From contig DATNPK010000010.1 in NCBI GenBank assembly GCA_036703275.1, positions 1 through 64,000 of the forward strand: a DNA stretch of 64,000 bases. The letters are read 5' to 3'. The translations under genes were made by a program, and so were the position numbers. The notes beneath the pieces were generated by a model, which worked only from the letters and a program-made list of their open reading frames with translations, had not been told where the DNA came from and did not search any database. This document shows positions 1-9,826 of this stretch, piece by piece; the first letter of the stretch is position 1, and every line of letters starts with the position of its first letter. Origin of the DNA: Coleofasciculaceae cyanobacterium. GTDB lineage: Bacteria; Cyanobacteriota; Cyanobacteriia; Cyanobacteriales; Xenococcaceae.

Positions 1-330
1 TCATGGGGCGGCGGCTTTTGAGTAAGAAGATTCTTACTCAACCTCGACAGTTCCTATAACGGGGGGAACCCCCGCAACGGACTGTCTCGCAAAACGCGCC
101 TTGCTTGCACCGCTTAGTTTGGTGGAAACCCCCAAGACCGCACTTTTGCCCTAAAGGATATGCCCTAAAGGACTAGCTTCGCGTCGCGGAGCGGTATGCT
201 TTAGCATTTGCGAAGCTTATCCTTTAGGACTAACTTCGTGTCGCGCTTCGCGTCGTCCTTTAGAAAGAACTTGCGGTTAGGACTCAAGTAATCAATTTTA
301 TATTCATCAAATAGTTTGATGTCTAAAACC
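1..330. repeat. Gene-free stretch with palindromic dispersed repeats
   Basis: I see no credible gene here. A tight hairpin lies at 20-39 (GAGTAAGAA, 2-nt loop, TTCTTACTC). From about 150 to 262 the sequence is built from short units such as CCTAAAGGA, TCCTTTAGGA and CTTCGCGTCGCG in both orientations. Related units recur near 9,500-9,535, 39,390-39,430, 41,510-41,555 and 43,780-43,870, so this looks like a dispersed palindromic repeat family of the host genome rather than a local feature. Confidence 0.6.
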
Positions 331-336
331 ATAAAT

Positions 337-1557
337 TCAAACTCGATCGAGTACTGCTAAACTAGATTTAACAATTGCTGGCACAATACGCTGACAAGCC
401 ATTTTCCCCCCACCAATATTTCTGGCGACAGGGCCAATTTGTAAGGCAGCTAGACCACCCATAATAAAAAAGTTTGATTTCGGCAGACGTAAATAGTCAT
501 CTAGTACGGGTAAACCGTTAACTATTTCTGTCGGATATGCTTGAAGCACATCTTTGAGTAAAGGATGGGCAGTCGCATTAAATCTCGTACCAGTGGCTAA
601 CCAGATACGGTTAAATTGATGTTTGCTTCCCTCAATACAGCTAACTTGCCAATAATTATTTTGCCATTGTGCCAAGCTGACTTGACCGCTTTCATTTATA
701 CTAATCTTTCCTTCATTCGTTACCTTTTTTAATTGCAGTATCATTTCTGGAGTCATCGAACCGCCGTTGCGTGCTTGCTGAATCATTTGCCAACGTGAAT
801 GCCAATCAGGATCAGCGTGGAAGTTTTTAAGATATTTTGGTCCCAACCAACCAGGATCGGCATCAAAGATTTTTTCTTGTAATTGTTTTCTCGTCATTAG
901 AGTCACAGTTGCACCAAGATTTATTGCACCGATAGCTAAATGACCGCTAGTTAAGCCTCCACCAATGATTAAAATGCGTTCTCCCGTTAAATTAAGCTGG
1001 CGTAAATCTACTTGTTGAGAATGACATAATTTATCTGAGGGATAATTAGATGTAATTTGCTCTACCCAATCGGGAAGCTGAACTTTGCCACTTCCTGTAG
1101 CTAAAACTACTCTACGAGCAATTATAGTTTCTCCAGTATCTAAAACTAGTTGAAAACGTGAACGGGAAGATTGTTTAATTGAGAAAATTTGGCTAACTTT
1201 TGCTCGATAAACTTTATTTTCTAGCTTCCATCGATGAATTACTTCACCACAAAAATCGTTAAATAACTTTGTCCCTGGTCTATCGTAAGGTGGAAATAAT
1301 TCATTCCGTCTACTTTCGGCAAATGTTCTTAATTGATGGGGATTAGAATCGGGATGATGTACCGCAGGCGATCGCAAATAAGGAATTTGTTGAGATGCAA
1401 ATTGCTGCTGCCATTGACTCATCCATGTTCCCGCAGGATCGAAAACCAAAAACTTATTGTAGTGTTTGGCGCTTTTTTGTAGGAGGTGAGTCGTTAAACT
1501 AAGTGCCTGAACTCCTGCGCCGATAATGCCTATATCTATATAGTTGGGTAATTTCAC
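337..1557 (-). CDS. FAD/NAD(P)-binding oxidoreductase (N-monooxygenase-like)
   Basis: This is a 406-residue soluble flavoprotein. An N-terminal Rossmann motif (GIIGAGVQALS, residues about 9-19) should bind FAD. A second dinucleotide motif (IIGGGLTSGH, about 195-205) should bind NAD(P)H. An ATGTRFNA segment near residue 325 resembles the ATG motif of SidA/lysine-ornithine N-hydroxylase-like and related monooxygenases. The substrate cannot be read from the sequence. The ATG sits 14 bases from a FUR-family palindrome (1571-1585), and the gene diverges from a hemB pseudogene, so metal-responsive control is likely. Siderophore-type hydroxylation is possible but unproven, because no siderophore synthetase is nearby. 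Confidence 0.8.
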   Translation of the reverse strand: MKLPNYIDIGIIGAGVQALSLTTHLLQKSAKHYNKFLVFDPAGTWMSQWQQQFASQQIPYLRSPAVHHPDSNPHQLRTFAESRRNELFPPYDRPGTKLFNDFCGEVIHRWKLENKVYRAKVSQIFSIKQSSRSRFQLVLDTGETIIARRVVLATGSGKVQLPDWVEQITSNYPSDKLCHSQQVDLRQLNLTGERILIIGGGLTSGHLAIGAINLGATVTLMTRKQLQEKIFDADPGWLGPKYLKNFHADPDWHSRWQMIQQARNGGSMTPEMILQLKKVTNEGKISINESGQVSLAQWQNNYWQVSCIEGSKHQFNRIWLATGTRFNATAHPLLKDVLQAYPTEIVNGLPVLDDYLRLPKSNFFIMGGLAALQIGPVARNIGGGKMACQRIVPAIVKSSLAVLDRV

Positions 1558-1570
1558 TCGCTAAAAATAA

Positions 1571-1613
1571 TGATAATAATTATCCACATCTCTATATAAT
1601 AATGATTATCATT
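1571..1613. promoter_or_regulatory. FUR-family (Zur/Fur) operator in a divergent promoter
   Basis: Two palindromes lie between the divergent oxidoreductase and hemB. TGATAATAATTATCC (1571-1585) differs at one base from the 7-1-7 palindrome TGATAATNATTATCA used by cyanobacterial Zur and related FUR proteins. AATGATTATCATT (1601-1613) is a second near-perfect palindrome built of the GATAAT/ATTATC hexamers typical of Fur boxes. The pattern is seen directly. Which FUR protein binds is inference; the hemB neighbour favours Zur. Confidence 0.6.
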
Positions 1614-1651
1614 CTAATTGTCTAAAAACTAAAAGTAAGCCATCGCTTTTT

Positions 1652-2466
<815 letters not shown>

Positions 2467-2604
2467 TTATTAGGCTCTCAAAGTCTATGCTATTCATGAA
2501 GAAGGATTATTAGATGGACAGCTTGGTAACTTCCATCTTCTGTCTTTTCTTCACTTTTTCCTAATTCACATTAGGCGTTTTATTTGCATTTTTATCTCAA
2601 TTCA

Positions 2605-2640
2605 TTTACAATTTATTTACAATTCAATTGCAATTGTAAA
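2605..2640. promoter_or_regulatory. Palindromic operator candidate upstream of lysR
   Basis: The half-site TTTACAATT occurs at 2605-2613 and 2616-2624, and its exact inverse AATTGTAAA at 2632-2640. The last two form a perfect 9-bp-armed palindrome around CAATTGC. It lies 22 bases before the lysR start codon, where LysR-type regulators often bind to control themselves (TN11A-like dyads). No divergent gene is present, so autoregulation is the simplest reading. Confidence 0.45.
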
Positions 2641-2662
2641 GTAAGGAGAAAGTAGATAAATT

Positions 2663-3640
2663 ATGACGTTAGAGCAGTTGAAGATTTTTTTAGCTGTAGT
2701 AGAGCATTTACATTTTACTCGTGCTGCCAACGCTCTTTACATCACTCAACCTGCTGTTAGTGCGGCAATTCAAAATTTAGAAGGAGAGTACGGGGTCAAA
2801 TTATTTCACCGAATTGGTCGTCATATTGAAATTACTGAAGCTGGAAAGCTTTTAGAAATAGAAGCACAGAAAATTTTAGACCGAGTAACCATAACTCAAC
2901 GAGGTTTAAAAGAGTTAAATGATTTGCAAAAAGGAGAGCTGAAATTAGGAGCAAGTTTTACCATTGGCAACTACTGGCTGCCTGAAAAAATTAGCAAGTT
3001 TAAACAAATATATCCCAATCTTTCAATTAACTGTACTTTGGCGAATGCTGACAAAATTGCTACAGGGACAGTAAAAGGACTTTATGATCTAGGATTATTG
3101 GCAGGAGAAATTAAACCATCTCTACAAACCAATCTCGAACACAAAATAGTCGGAAGCGATCGCCTGCAAATTGTCGTCGGAAAATCTCACCCTTGGTATA
3201 AGCGTCATACAATTAATGTCCAAAAATTAGCCACAACTAACTGGATTATGCGCGAACCTGGTTCGGGAACGCAACAGATTTTTGAGCAAGCTTTAGTCAA
3301 ATGGGGAATTTCGCTTAGTCAACTCCAAGTAATTTTTGTGTTAAATAGTAGCGAAATGATCAAAACCTTAGTAGAAAAAGGTATTGGTGCGTCTGCTGTT
3401 CCCGAACTAATGGTTAAAAAAGAAATCCAATTTTCGACGCTTCATTGTGTCAAAATCGAACATCCAACTCAAGATATAACTTTTGATATCATTAGACCAA
3501 TTTTACTCATCAAGCATCATCAACGTTTTCAAACTAAGATTGCTAAAGTTTTTGAAGCAATGTTGATGAAACCAGACAATAAGATTGAACATTTTGCAGA
3601 AAGAATTGACAATGTAGAACAGAAGCAGAATAAGTTTTGA
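2663..3640 (+). CDS. LysR family transcriptional regulator
   Basis: The 325-residue protein has a typical LysR layout. A winged helix-turn-helix occupies residues 1-60 (LEQLKIFLAVVEHLHFTRAA, then ITQPAVSAAIQNLE) and a periplasmic-binding-protein-like effector domain spans about 90-300. The tail is longer than usual and charged. An AAGGAG ribosome site at 2642-2647 precedes the ATG at 2663 at a somewhat long spacing. The next genes (SPFH, Crp-type, cysA) lie on the other strand. A CbbR/CysB-like role in carbon or sulfur control is conceivable from the neighbourhood, but the effector cannot be named. Confidence 0.9.
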   Translation: MTLEQLKIFLAVVEHLHFTRAANALYITQPAVSAAIQNLEGEYGVKLFHRIGRHIEITEAGKLLEIEAQKILDRVTITQRGLKELNDLQKGELKLGASFTIGNYWLPEKISKFKQIYPNLSINCTLANADKIATGTVKGLYDLGLLAGEIKPSLQTNLEHKIVGSDRLQIVVGKSHPWYKRHTINVQKLATTNWIMREPGSGTQQIFEQALVKWGISLSQLQVIFVLNSSEMIKTLVEKGIGASAVPELMVKKEIQFSTLHCVKIEHPTQDITFDIIRPILLIKHHQRFQTKIAKVFEAMLMKPDNKIEHFAERIDNVEQKQNKF

Positions 3641-3651
3641 GCTTTTAGTTA

Positions 3652-4365
3652 TTAGTTATTTTCTATTAAATCATCTAGTTCTAGCTCTAACACTTTGCTA
3701 TTATCACTACCCATAACCAAAGGTAGTTTACCGTCCCATTTTTCAATTGTTTGTTTTTTGAGCAGTTCGTTATTTAAAGTAGCTTGAATAAGTCCTTGTG
3801 CTTCGGCTTCTCCTTTAGCTAAATTTACTTTAGCTTCGGCTTCTTTTGCAGCTTTAATTGCGATAAATCCCGCTTTTTTGGCTTCTTGTTCGGCAATTTG
3901 TTTGGTTTCTACGGCTGTATATTCGGCTATAACTGCTTTAAGCACCTCTTCCACGGCTGGATCGATAATGCGATCGATTATTGAGCTTTTGTTACCAATT
4001 TGTTGAAAAACTAAGTTAGTTTTTTCGGGAATAATATGCCAATTGAGTGCAATATCAGTAAAGACATCTTGGAGATCTTTTGAAGATGCTTCTGCTAATT
4101 GTTCTTGTTTTTGTACCCGAACACTTAATTTTTCTACACTATTCACTACAGGAAGAATTACATGAATTCCTTCCGATAATACCTGTTGTACTTCGCCAAA
4201 TTGCATTAATACTCCTCGTTCTCCTGCATTAACAATTACAAAAAAACGAGAAAACAATATAATCAAGGCTAAAGTCAAAAAAATTCTACTGGTAATAAAA
4301 ATATCTTTATTAGTTTGACGATCTGATTTTGAATTTATATTTTTATCATTTAATTCTATATTCAT
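3652..4365 (-). CDS. SPFH/prohibitin-like membrane protein, internally shortened
   Basis: One N-terminal membrane segment (residues about 27-47, IFLTLALIILFSRFFVIV) is followed by the SPFH motif (NAGERGVLMQFGEV). A helical Ala/Glu/Lys-rich C-terminal domain ends with the IEKWDGKLP signature of cyanobacterial prohibitin homologues. These proteins form membrane scaffolds and partner with FtsH-type proteases. The family usually has about 270-290 residues and this one has 237. The shortfall seems to fall between KAVIAEYTAVE and TKQIAEQEAKK, where the end of the SPFH domain (including the usual TKR...ISL segment) is missing although the frame is kept. Function may be impaired. Confidence 0.8.
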   Translation of the reverse strand: MNIELNDKNINSKSDRQTNKDIFITSRIFLTLALIILFSRFFVIVNAGERGVLMQFGEVQQVLSEGIHVILPVVNSVEKLSVRVQKQEQLAEASSKDLQDVFTDIALNWHIIPEKTNLVFQQIGNKSSIIDRIIDPAVEEVLKAVIAEYTAVETKQIAEQEAKKAGFIAIKAAKEAEAKVNLAKGEAEAQGLIQATLNNELLKKQTIEKWDGKLPLVMGSDNSKVLELELDDLIENN

Positions 4366-4394
4366 AAATAGTTAAGGTTAATTTAAATTTTGTT

Positions 4395-4988
4395 TTATAT
4401 TTCGTAGTACCATACTTCTTCTTCCCGCACTAAAATCCGACTAAGAGAAAGACGCTCAATGATTCCTTGTTCTTCTAATTGCTTTAAGGAACGAGTGATA
4501 CTTACCCTAGTTACACCCAAAATTTCGCCTAGATCTTGGTGAGTAAGTTTAAAATCAATTAAATAGCCAATTTCTATTTGACGACCAAATTTTTTAGCTA
4601 GCCAAGTCAAAAACTTGATCAATACTATATCAAGTTTTTTAGAACTACGAATAATACTTAATTCCTCGAATTGCTGAATTTGATTCAGTAAATTTTCGGT
4701 TAATTGATGTCCATCTTCCCAAGCAAAACTAATTACTTCTACTGCCGTCAAACACTCGATTGTATAGGGAGCGATTTTAGATAAAGCTTGTCCAACCAGA
4801 TCTCCCTGTCCCCATAAACCTAAAGTGACAATCGATCCATCTTCTAGCCAAGTTAAAGTGCGTACTATTCCTGCTTCAATTTTCCACAGATTATATGTAT
4901 ATGTAGCATCTGGAAAGATTGTACGGCGTTTAAAGCTATGATAAATACCTCGATCGCTCAAATTAAGCAAAGATGAAGAAGGAAACAT
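4395..4988 (-). CDS. Crp/Fnr family transcriptional regulator (CysR-like position)
   Basis: The protein has 197 residues: a shortened cyclic-nucleotide-binding-type beta domain (about 10-95), a dimerisation helix, and a C-terminal winged helix with LTHQDLGEILGVTRVSITRSL (about 149-169) as the recognition module. It lies about 100 bases downstream of cysA on the same strand. In Synechococcus elongatus a Crp-family gene, cysR, sits inside the sulfate-permease cluster, so a sulfur-responsive role is a reasonable inference. The effector-binding residues of true Crp are not recognisable, so cAMP binding is doubtful. Confidence 0.85.
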   Translation of the reverse strand: MFPSSSLLNLSDRGIYHSFKRRTIFPDATYTYNLWKIEAGIVRTLTWLEDGSIVTLGLWGQGDLVGQALSKIAPYTIECLTAVEVISFAWEDGHQLTENLLNQIQQFEELSIIRSSKKLDIVLIKFLTWLAKKFGRQIEIGYLIDFKLTHQDLGEILGVTRVSITRSLKQLEEQGIIERLSLSRILVREEEVWYYEI

Positions 4989-5090
4989 AGGGAAAAATAA
5001 TTACTAAATTTTTTCTAGTGAATTAATTAGGTTATTAGTAAATAAAGCCTAATAATTGTTTAATTAACTACTAGCTTTGTAACTAATTAC

Positions 5091-6107
5091 TTAAGATCGA
5101 ACAAAGGATTTTGTTTCTTTCAATTTAATAAATACTTGTTGCCCTGGTTGTAAAGCCAATTTAGAAAATTTATCTTGACTTAAATGAACGTTTAGCAGTA
5201 AATTTTTATCAATAATTAATTCAGCTTGGACTTGATAACCTAAATTTATTACTCGCTGCAATTTACCAGTTGCGACTTTTGCATTTTTTTCATTAGGAGA
5301 AGATAAGAGTTCGATATCGTGGGGACGGACAAAAACTTGATTTTCACGGGTTACTAATCCTTGCTGTTGGCAAAAGTTGAGATGAGCTGGCAAAACATTT
5401 ACATCGCCAATAAAACTCATGACAAAAGGATTGGCAGGCAGATCATAAATTTCTGCGCTTGTTCCTACCTGTTCGATGTTACCGTGATTCATGATGACAA
5501 TTTGATCGGCTACTTCCATGGCTTCTTCGCGATCATGAGTAACTAAAATGGTAGTAACCCCAACTCGTTCGTGAAATTTACGCAACCATGTACGCAATTC
5601 TTTGCGGACTTTGGCATCTAATGCACCAAAAGGTTCATCTAATAATAAAACTTGGGGATCTACAGCTAAAGCACGTGCCAGAGCAACTCTTTGTCTTTGT
5701 CCACCAGAAAGTTGAGTAGGGTAGCGATCGCTCAATCCTTGTAGTTGAATTAATTCTAATAGTTCTTCTACCTTTTTTTTGATCGCTACGGGAGAATACT
5801 TGCGAATTGTTAAACCAAAGGCAATATTTTGCCAGATGGTTAGGTGTTTGAATAAAGCATAATGCTGAAAAACAAAGCCAATGTTGCGCTTTCTAATATC
5901 GAGATGAGTAGTATCTTGCTTGTTAATGTAAATTTTGCCTGTATCGGGAGGTTCAAGACCAGCGATCGCTCTTAATAAAGTAGATTTTCCCGAACCTGAA
6001 GGTCCTAACAAAGCGACTAGACTACCCGAATCTATTTTTAAATTGATTTGATTTAAAGCTTGAAAATTGCCAAATTGTTTTGATACTTTTTCAATGACAA
6101 TACTCAT
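5091..6107 (-). CDS. cysA: Sulfate/thiosulfate ABC transporter ATPase CysA
   Basis: This 338-residue ATPase would drive sulfate or thiosulfate import with CysT and CysW. Walker A is [11 protein letters not shown] (about 33-43), the Q-loop is FVFQHYALF, the signature is [16 protein letters not shown] (about 133-148), Walker B is [12 protein letters not shown], and the switch is [11 protein letters not shown]-terminal TOBE domain carries [11 protein letters not shown]. The pattern matches CysA rather than PotA or MalK. Its membrane and binding-protein partners are not in this window, so it is an orphan copy or works with subunits encoded elsewhere. The Crp-type gene downstream may be co-transcribed. 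Confidence 0.9.
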   Translation of the reverse strand: MSIVIEKVSKQFGNFQALNQINLKIDSGSLVALLGPSGSGKSTLLRAIAGLEPPDTGKIYINKQDTTHLDIRKRNIGFVFQHYALFKHLTIWQNIAFGLTIRKYSPVAIKKKVEELLELIQLQGLSDRYPTQLSGGQRQRVALARALAVDPQVLLLDEPFGALDAKVRKELRTWLRKFHERVGVTTILVTHDREEAMEVADQIVIMNHGNIEQVGTSAEIYDLPANPFVMSFIGDVNVLPAHLNFCQQQGLVTRENQVFVRPHDIELLSSPNEKNAKVATGKLQRVINLGYQVQAELIIDKNLLLNVHLSQDKFSKLALQPGQQVFIKLKETKSFVRS

Positions 6108-6807
6108 ATTTTTTTTTGGAGCGAGTGAATGTTGTCAGATGGATCTATTTTTTAAAATTATTATTTATTTGCCGAGCAAGTTCAACAAATATTTTTTTTA
6201 GCTTGTGAGAAGCAAAATTTATTTTTCGCTAAACATCTATTTAGATTCATAGTTGCTCTTAAATAAACTCGAAATTTACCATGTTTTCTACTGCTGACTC
6301 TTCAGTCATTTTGCTGTCTAGACTTTATAATATCGTAGATTTTGATTTAAAAACTGTAAAAAGATGTTCAATAAATTTTAGTTATCAAATCAACAAAAAA
6401 GAGTATTTGATTTTATTAAGAGATTTTTCTAAAGTGAAATAGTCCTTGGAAAGTGAGGGGCTGTGACTCGAATCGAATCCGAGTCCTTGAAAGCCTCGTC
6501 AGCCGGCAAAAACTGAAAAAGGGTCTAAAAGTTGAAGTTTGGATCTTTATATCCAATCGAGAGAATCATGCAATAATGTTTTCTTTTACTTGTTTTTAAT
6601 TTATATCACCTTGACTTGTGGTTGGTTTATCTGGCAAAAAACCCGTTTTCCAGGAATCACTAGATCGATGAAACGAAGTATGGAAGAAATTCAATAACAG
6701 TTGAATACTCCTAAAAAAGTAGCCATTCCTTCGATGTTAGCAGGACAGCTACCCCCCAACTCAAGCAGATCGTATCAACAAAAAGATTGAGGAGCAACAA
6801 TAAAATA
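6108..6807. other. Long gene-free region upstream of cysA and cadD
   Basis: About 700 bases without a convincing gene. It should hold the divergent promoters of cysA (minus strand) and the cadD-like gene (plus strand). A hairpin GACTCG...CGAGTC lies near 6466-6486. On the plus strand near 6575-6697 an open frame without a good start reads YLFLIYITLTCGWFIWQK and ends MKRSMEEIQ. It looks like the tail of a lost membrane protein and I cannot name it. Confidence 0.4.
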
Positions 6808-7522
6808 ATGAGTGAATTAGTTACGACGATTCCTACAGGTGTGACTGCCTTTTTTGCCACTAACTTAGACGATATTCTCGTTCTATTGGTCTTTTTTTCA
6901 CAGGTCAATGATTCTTTTCGTCGCCGACATATTGTATTGGGTCAATATATTGGCTTTACTATTCTGGTTTTAGCTAGTTTACCTGGTTTTTTTGGTAGCT
7001 TAATTTTACCTAAACCTTGGATTGGATTATTGGGGATTGTTCCCATAGTTATCGGGATCGGTCGTTTGTTAGAAGAGCAAACTGACGATCTCGCAGAGTT
7101 AGAATCAGAAATAACTTCAGAATCTTCTTTCTTAAGCTTTCATATCTCCTCAAACCTGTGGAGTAGCAGCGGTTACTTTTGCCAATGGAGGTGATAATAT
7201 CGGTATTTATGTACCATTATTTGCTCACGCTACTTGGTCTAGTTTACTGGTGATTGTGGGAGAATTCTTTTGGTTAGTGGGTATTTGGTGTTACGTTGCC
7301 TATAAACTGACTCAAACAAAAGCGATCGCCGATTTGTTAACCAGTTATGGCAATAATTTAATTCCTTTTGTCTTAATGGGCTTGGGTATTTTAATCTTGC
7401 TAGATAGCCAAACTCTCTTAGATCCGACTTTAACCGTTATCGCTTTACTGGTAAGCAGTTTTGCTTTGATGAGTTTGAGTAAAAATAAGGAACAGCTAGC
7501 TGAAGCTCAATTAGACGAGTAA
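6808..7522 (+). pseudogene. CadD-family cadmium/cation transporter, frameshifted
   Basis: CadD-type proteins are small polytopic exporters linked to cadmium resistance. The first half (from ATG 6808, preceded by GAGGAG) contains the family block FATNLDDILVLLVFF and RRRHIVLGQYIGF. At about 7131-7145 the frame shifts by +1. Read in the new frame, ISPQTCGVAAVTFANGGDN continues the family and runs to the stop at 7522. Joined, the product would be about 237 residues with six hydrophobic segments. As sequenced, it would be truncated after 128 residues with a nonsense tail. A similar broken copy follows 8 bases later. Confidence 0.8.
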
Positions 7523-7530
7523 ACTAGATT

Positions 7531-8175
7531 ATGAGTTGGTGGATACAAGCTGCGATCGCAGGAAGTACAGCATTTATCGCAACTAATGTTGATGATATAT
7601 TGATCTTGATGTTGTTCTTCTCCCAAACCAATAGCTCATTTCGTCGCTAACACATTGTAGTCGGTCAGTATTTGGGGTTTATAGCTTTAGTCATAGCTAG
7701 TCTACCTGGCTTCTTTGGTGGTTCGATCGTACCGCAAGCCTGGAGCGGATTACTAGGCTTTGTTCCAATTGCGATCGCTATTAGTAATCTAATTAACAAC
7801 AAGGAAGATGAGCAAGAAGTTCAAGCAGTTTCAAATTCTAATACAGTAGCCAAAAATCTACTTGTTGTAATCGCACCCCAAACTTATAAGGTTGCAGTCG
7901 TCACCTTTGCCAATGGTGGAGACAATATTGGTATTTATGTACCATTATTTGCAAATAGTAATTTAGCTAATCTAGCGGTTATTTGCTTAACTTTCTTGGT
8001 CTTAATTGGAGTGTGGTGTTATCTGGCTTATCGCTTGACTCGCCATAAAGCGATCGCTCGGGTCTTAACCAAATACGGGGAGCGTATTGTACCCTTTGTT
8101 TTGATTGGTTTAGGAATCTTCATTTTACTCGAAAGCGGTACTTACCAACTTTTAACTTCAACCCAATTCAAGTAA
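7531..8175 (+). pseudogene. Second CadD-family transporter, interrupted by in-frame stop
   Basis: This is a tandem paralogue of the preceding gene. ATG 7531 begins MSWWIQAAIAGSTAFIATNV and the frame runs to FRR, where TAA (7648-7650) stands in place of the third Arg of FRRRHIV. The rest (HIVVGQYLGF through ILLESGTYQLL) is intact in the same frame to 8175. The lesion is one codon, and rescue could only come from internal initiation (ATG 7672), which would lose the first helix with its NVDDIL motif. The two copies are clearly homologous but substantially diverged, so the duplication is not recent. Confidence 0.8.
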
Positions 8176-8262
8176 ACAAAAGTTTTCTTTTGTTCAAATT
8201 ACTTTATCTTCGTTGCCAATGACGAATGACTAACAACTAATAAATAAATAAGGAGAAAATTC

Positions 8263-8886
8263 ATGAAACTCTGGAAAACTATTTTCTTAAGTTTGTTACT
8301 CTGTTTAAATTTCGCGATCGCTGCACCAGCCTTAGCCGATAAACCAAATTTTCAAGATAATCCCGATTATATTGAAATAACCGACAATCTCAATCAGTTA
8401 TTTGAGGCAAAAGCTAACAAAACCTTCCCAGAAGGACTAACCTCCAGCCAAGTAGACCAAAAAATTACGCGACTACAATTGGCAAAATATATTATAGAAA
8501 ATGGCGAAGACAATACAGAATGTCGTAACGAAACAGGAAAAAGTATCGCAGTTTACGGTTCTAAAACCAAAAAAACTGATGATAATTATGATAACGCTCT
8601 TTATCTTTTGCCAGATGGTCAAACCACTGACGAAGATTGGAATTGTGAGGGGGTTTATCTACCCAATGATGTTAAGGTAGCAGGTTTAGATTTAGATAGT
8701 GCAGTAGCAGCTAAAATTCTCAAAGGCACTAAACTAATAGTTACAGTTAATCCAGACACTGGCGTTTATGACTTAAATCTTCCTCCAGCCAAACTATTTA
8801 AAGCTGGCGAAGCTAACTGGGATATTCCCGATCTAACTCAAGCAAGTTTTGATGTTCAATATCCCACAGCACCAGTTGATGATTAA
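8263..8886 (+). CDS. Exported protein of unknown function
   Basis: The 207-residue protein begins with a clear signal peptide (MKLWKTIFLSLLLCLNFAIA, cleavage likely after APALA at residue 25). The mature part is acidic, with no membrane helix. It has two cysteines, CRNETGK near 87 and WNCEGVYLP near 127, that could form a disulfide. An AAGGAG site precedes the ATG by 8 bases. I do not recognise the family. It follows the broken cadD pair by 87 bases, so it may belong to the same transcript, but no metal-binding cluster is evident. Confidence 0.75.
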   Translation: MKLWKTIFLSLLLCLNFAIAAPALADKPNFQDNPDYIEITDNLNQLFEAKANKTFPEGLTSSQVDQKITRLQLAKYIIENGEDNTECRNETGKSIAVYGSKTKKTDDNYDNALYLLPDGQTTDEDWNCEGVYLPNDVKVAGLDLDSAVAAKILKGTKLIVTVNPDTGVYDLNLPPAKLFKAGEANWDIPDLTQASFDVQYPTAPVDD

Positions 8887-8917
8887 TTTTCTCTTAAAAA
8901 CTGAGCAAAGTTATAGT

Positions 8918-8998
8918 TGGGTTGGAAACCGTGAAACCCAACATCAATAAGAATTTGGTTGGGTTACGCTACCGTCTATCGCTAATCCAACCTACGCA
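8918..8998. repeat. Intergenic GGTTGGGTT inverted repeats
   Basis: GTTGGGTT is followed by AAACCCAAC, and a second GGTTGGGTT is followed by AATCCAACC. They form two adjacent imperfect hairpins of a kind scattered through cyanobacterial genomes. A fragment of the same repeat (GTTGGGTTTC...CTCAACCTACGG) appears near 61,463-61,494. Confidence 0.55.
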
Positions 8999-9035
8999 AT
9001 TAAAACCTTGACTTTTGACTTTAGAGATTTTCTTG

Positions 9036-9476
9036 ATGTTGTTGTTACCATTCAAATTTATCAAACCAGAAAAAAATCAAACAAATTCAGAACAACCAAA
9101 ACGCAGAAATTCTTCCCGTATCAGAGATCATTTAGCTAATGAACGCACATATCTAGCCTGGATGCGGACAGCAATTTCATTGATGGGTTTTGGGGTTGTC
9201 ATAGTACGTTTGCGTTTTTTTAAACCACCTCTAACTAATACTCCTGGTAATGGTTGGAAATTAGGATTAATTTTTTCTTTGGTAGGTTTGGTGACAGTAT
9301 TGCTTTCAACTCATCATTACTTTGCCGTGCGTCACGACATTGATGAAGACACTTATGAACCAGCAGATCGTTGGGTGTTAGTTTTTAGTATTGCTGTAGT
9401 ACTTTTGGGTGCAGGCATTATTTACTATGTCTTTACTTTGCCTCTTAATCCAATTAATACTCTTGTATTTGAGTAA
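9036..9476 (+). CDS. DUF202 (YidH-type) membrane protein
   Basis: A small inner-membrane protein of about 146 residues with three hydrophobic segments. It carries the DUF202 signature RDHLANERTYLAWMRTAISLMGFG, split across the first helix boundary. I chose ATG 9036; TTG 9015 is an in-frame alternative without a better ribosome site. The function of the family is unknown. It stands alone between a repeat and the hicBA pair. Confidence 0.85.
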   Translation: MLLLPFKFIKPEKNQTNSEQPKRRNSSRIRDHLANERTYLAWMRTAISLMGFGVVIVRLRFFKPPLTNTPGNGWKLGLIFSLVGLVTVLLSTHHYFAVRHDIDEDTYEPADRWVLVFSIAVVLLGAGIIYYVFTLPLNPINTLVFE

Positions 9477-9575
9477 TGGCGTTGCTGATTTAAGTAATGA
9501 CGTATTTGCGTAGCTTATCCTTTAGGACAAAATATTACTGTTGGGAGCTTCAGAGCTTTTAAAAAATGCTCAACT

Positions 9576-9824
9576 ATGATCTTAGTGAAATATTGTGAAA
9601 AAGCTTTACGGCAAGCTCAGTATAAGACACTGGAAGATAGTACATGGTTTGCTGAAATAGATGGCTTTGAGGGAGTTTGGGGCAATGGGGATACTGTAGA
9701 AGATTGTCGAACTGATTTACTCGAAGCTTTAGAAGAATGGGTAATTTTGAAATTACAGGATGGAGAGCAATTGGCTGTAGTCGATGGAGTGGCAATTAAA
9801 GTTTCGGAAGTTGCACAAGTATAG
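9576..9824 (+). CDS. hicB: HicB-type antitoxin
   Basis: This 82-residue protein has the HicB partial RNase-H-like fold. The core WFAEIDGFEGVWGNGDTVEDC (residues 24-44) is followed by the helix TDLLEALEEWVILKL. The usual C-terminal DNA-binding extension is short or absent. It is followed after two bases by a hicA gene, the reverse of the classic hicAB order but common in cyanobacteria. HicB neutralises HicA, an mRNA interferase. Because the adjacent hicA is frameshifted, this antitoxin may now be orphaned. Confidence 0.85.
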   Translation: MILVKYCEKALRQAQYKTLEDSTWFAEIDGFEGVWGNGDTVEDCRTDLLEALEEWVILKLQDGEQLAVVDGVAIKVSEVAQV

Positions 9825-9826
9825 TT

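Noticed and set aside
6466-6486. GACTCGAATCGAATCCGAGTC considered as a tRNA T-arm
   Set aside because: No acceptor, D or anticodon stems can be drawn around it. I found no tRNA or rRNA anywhere in the window.
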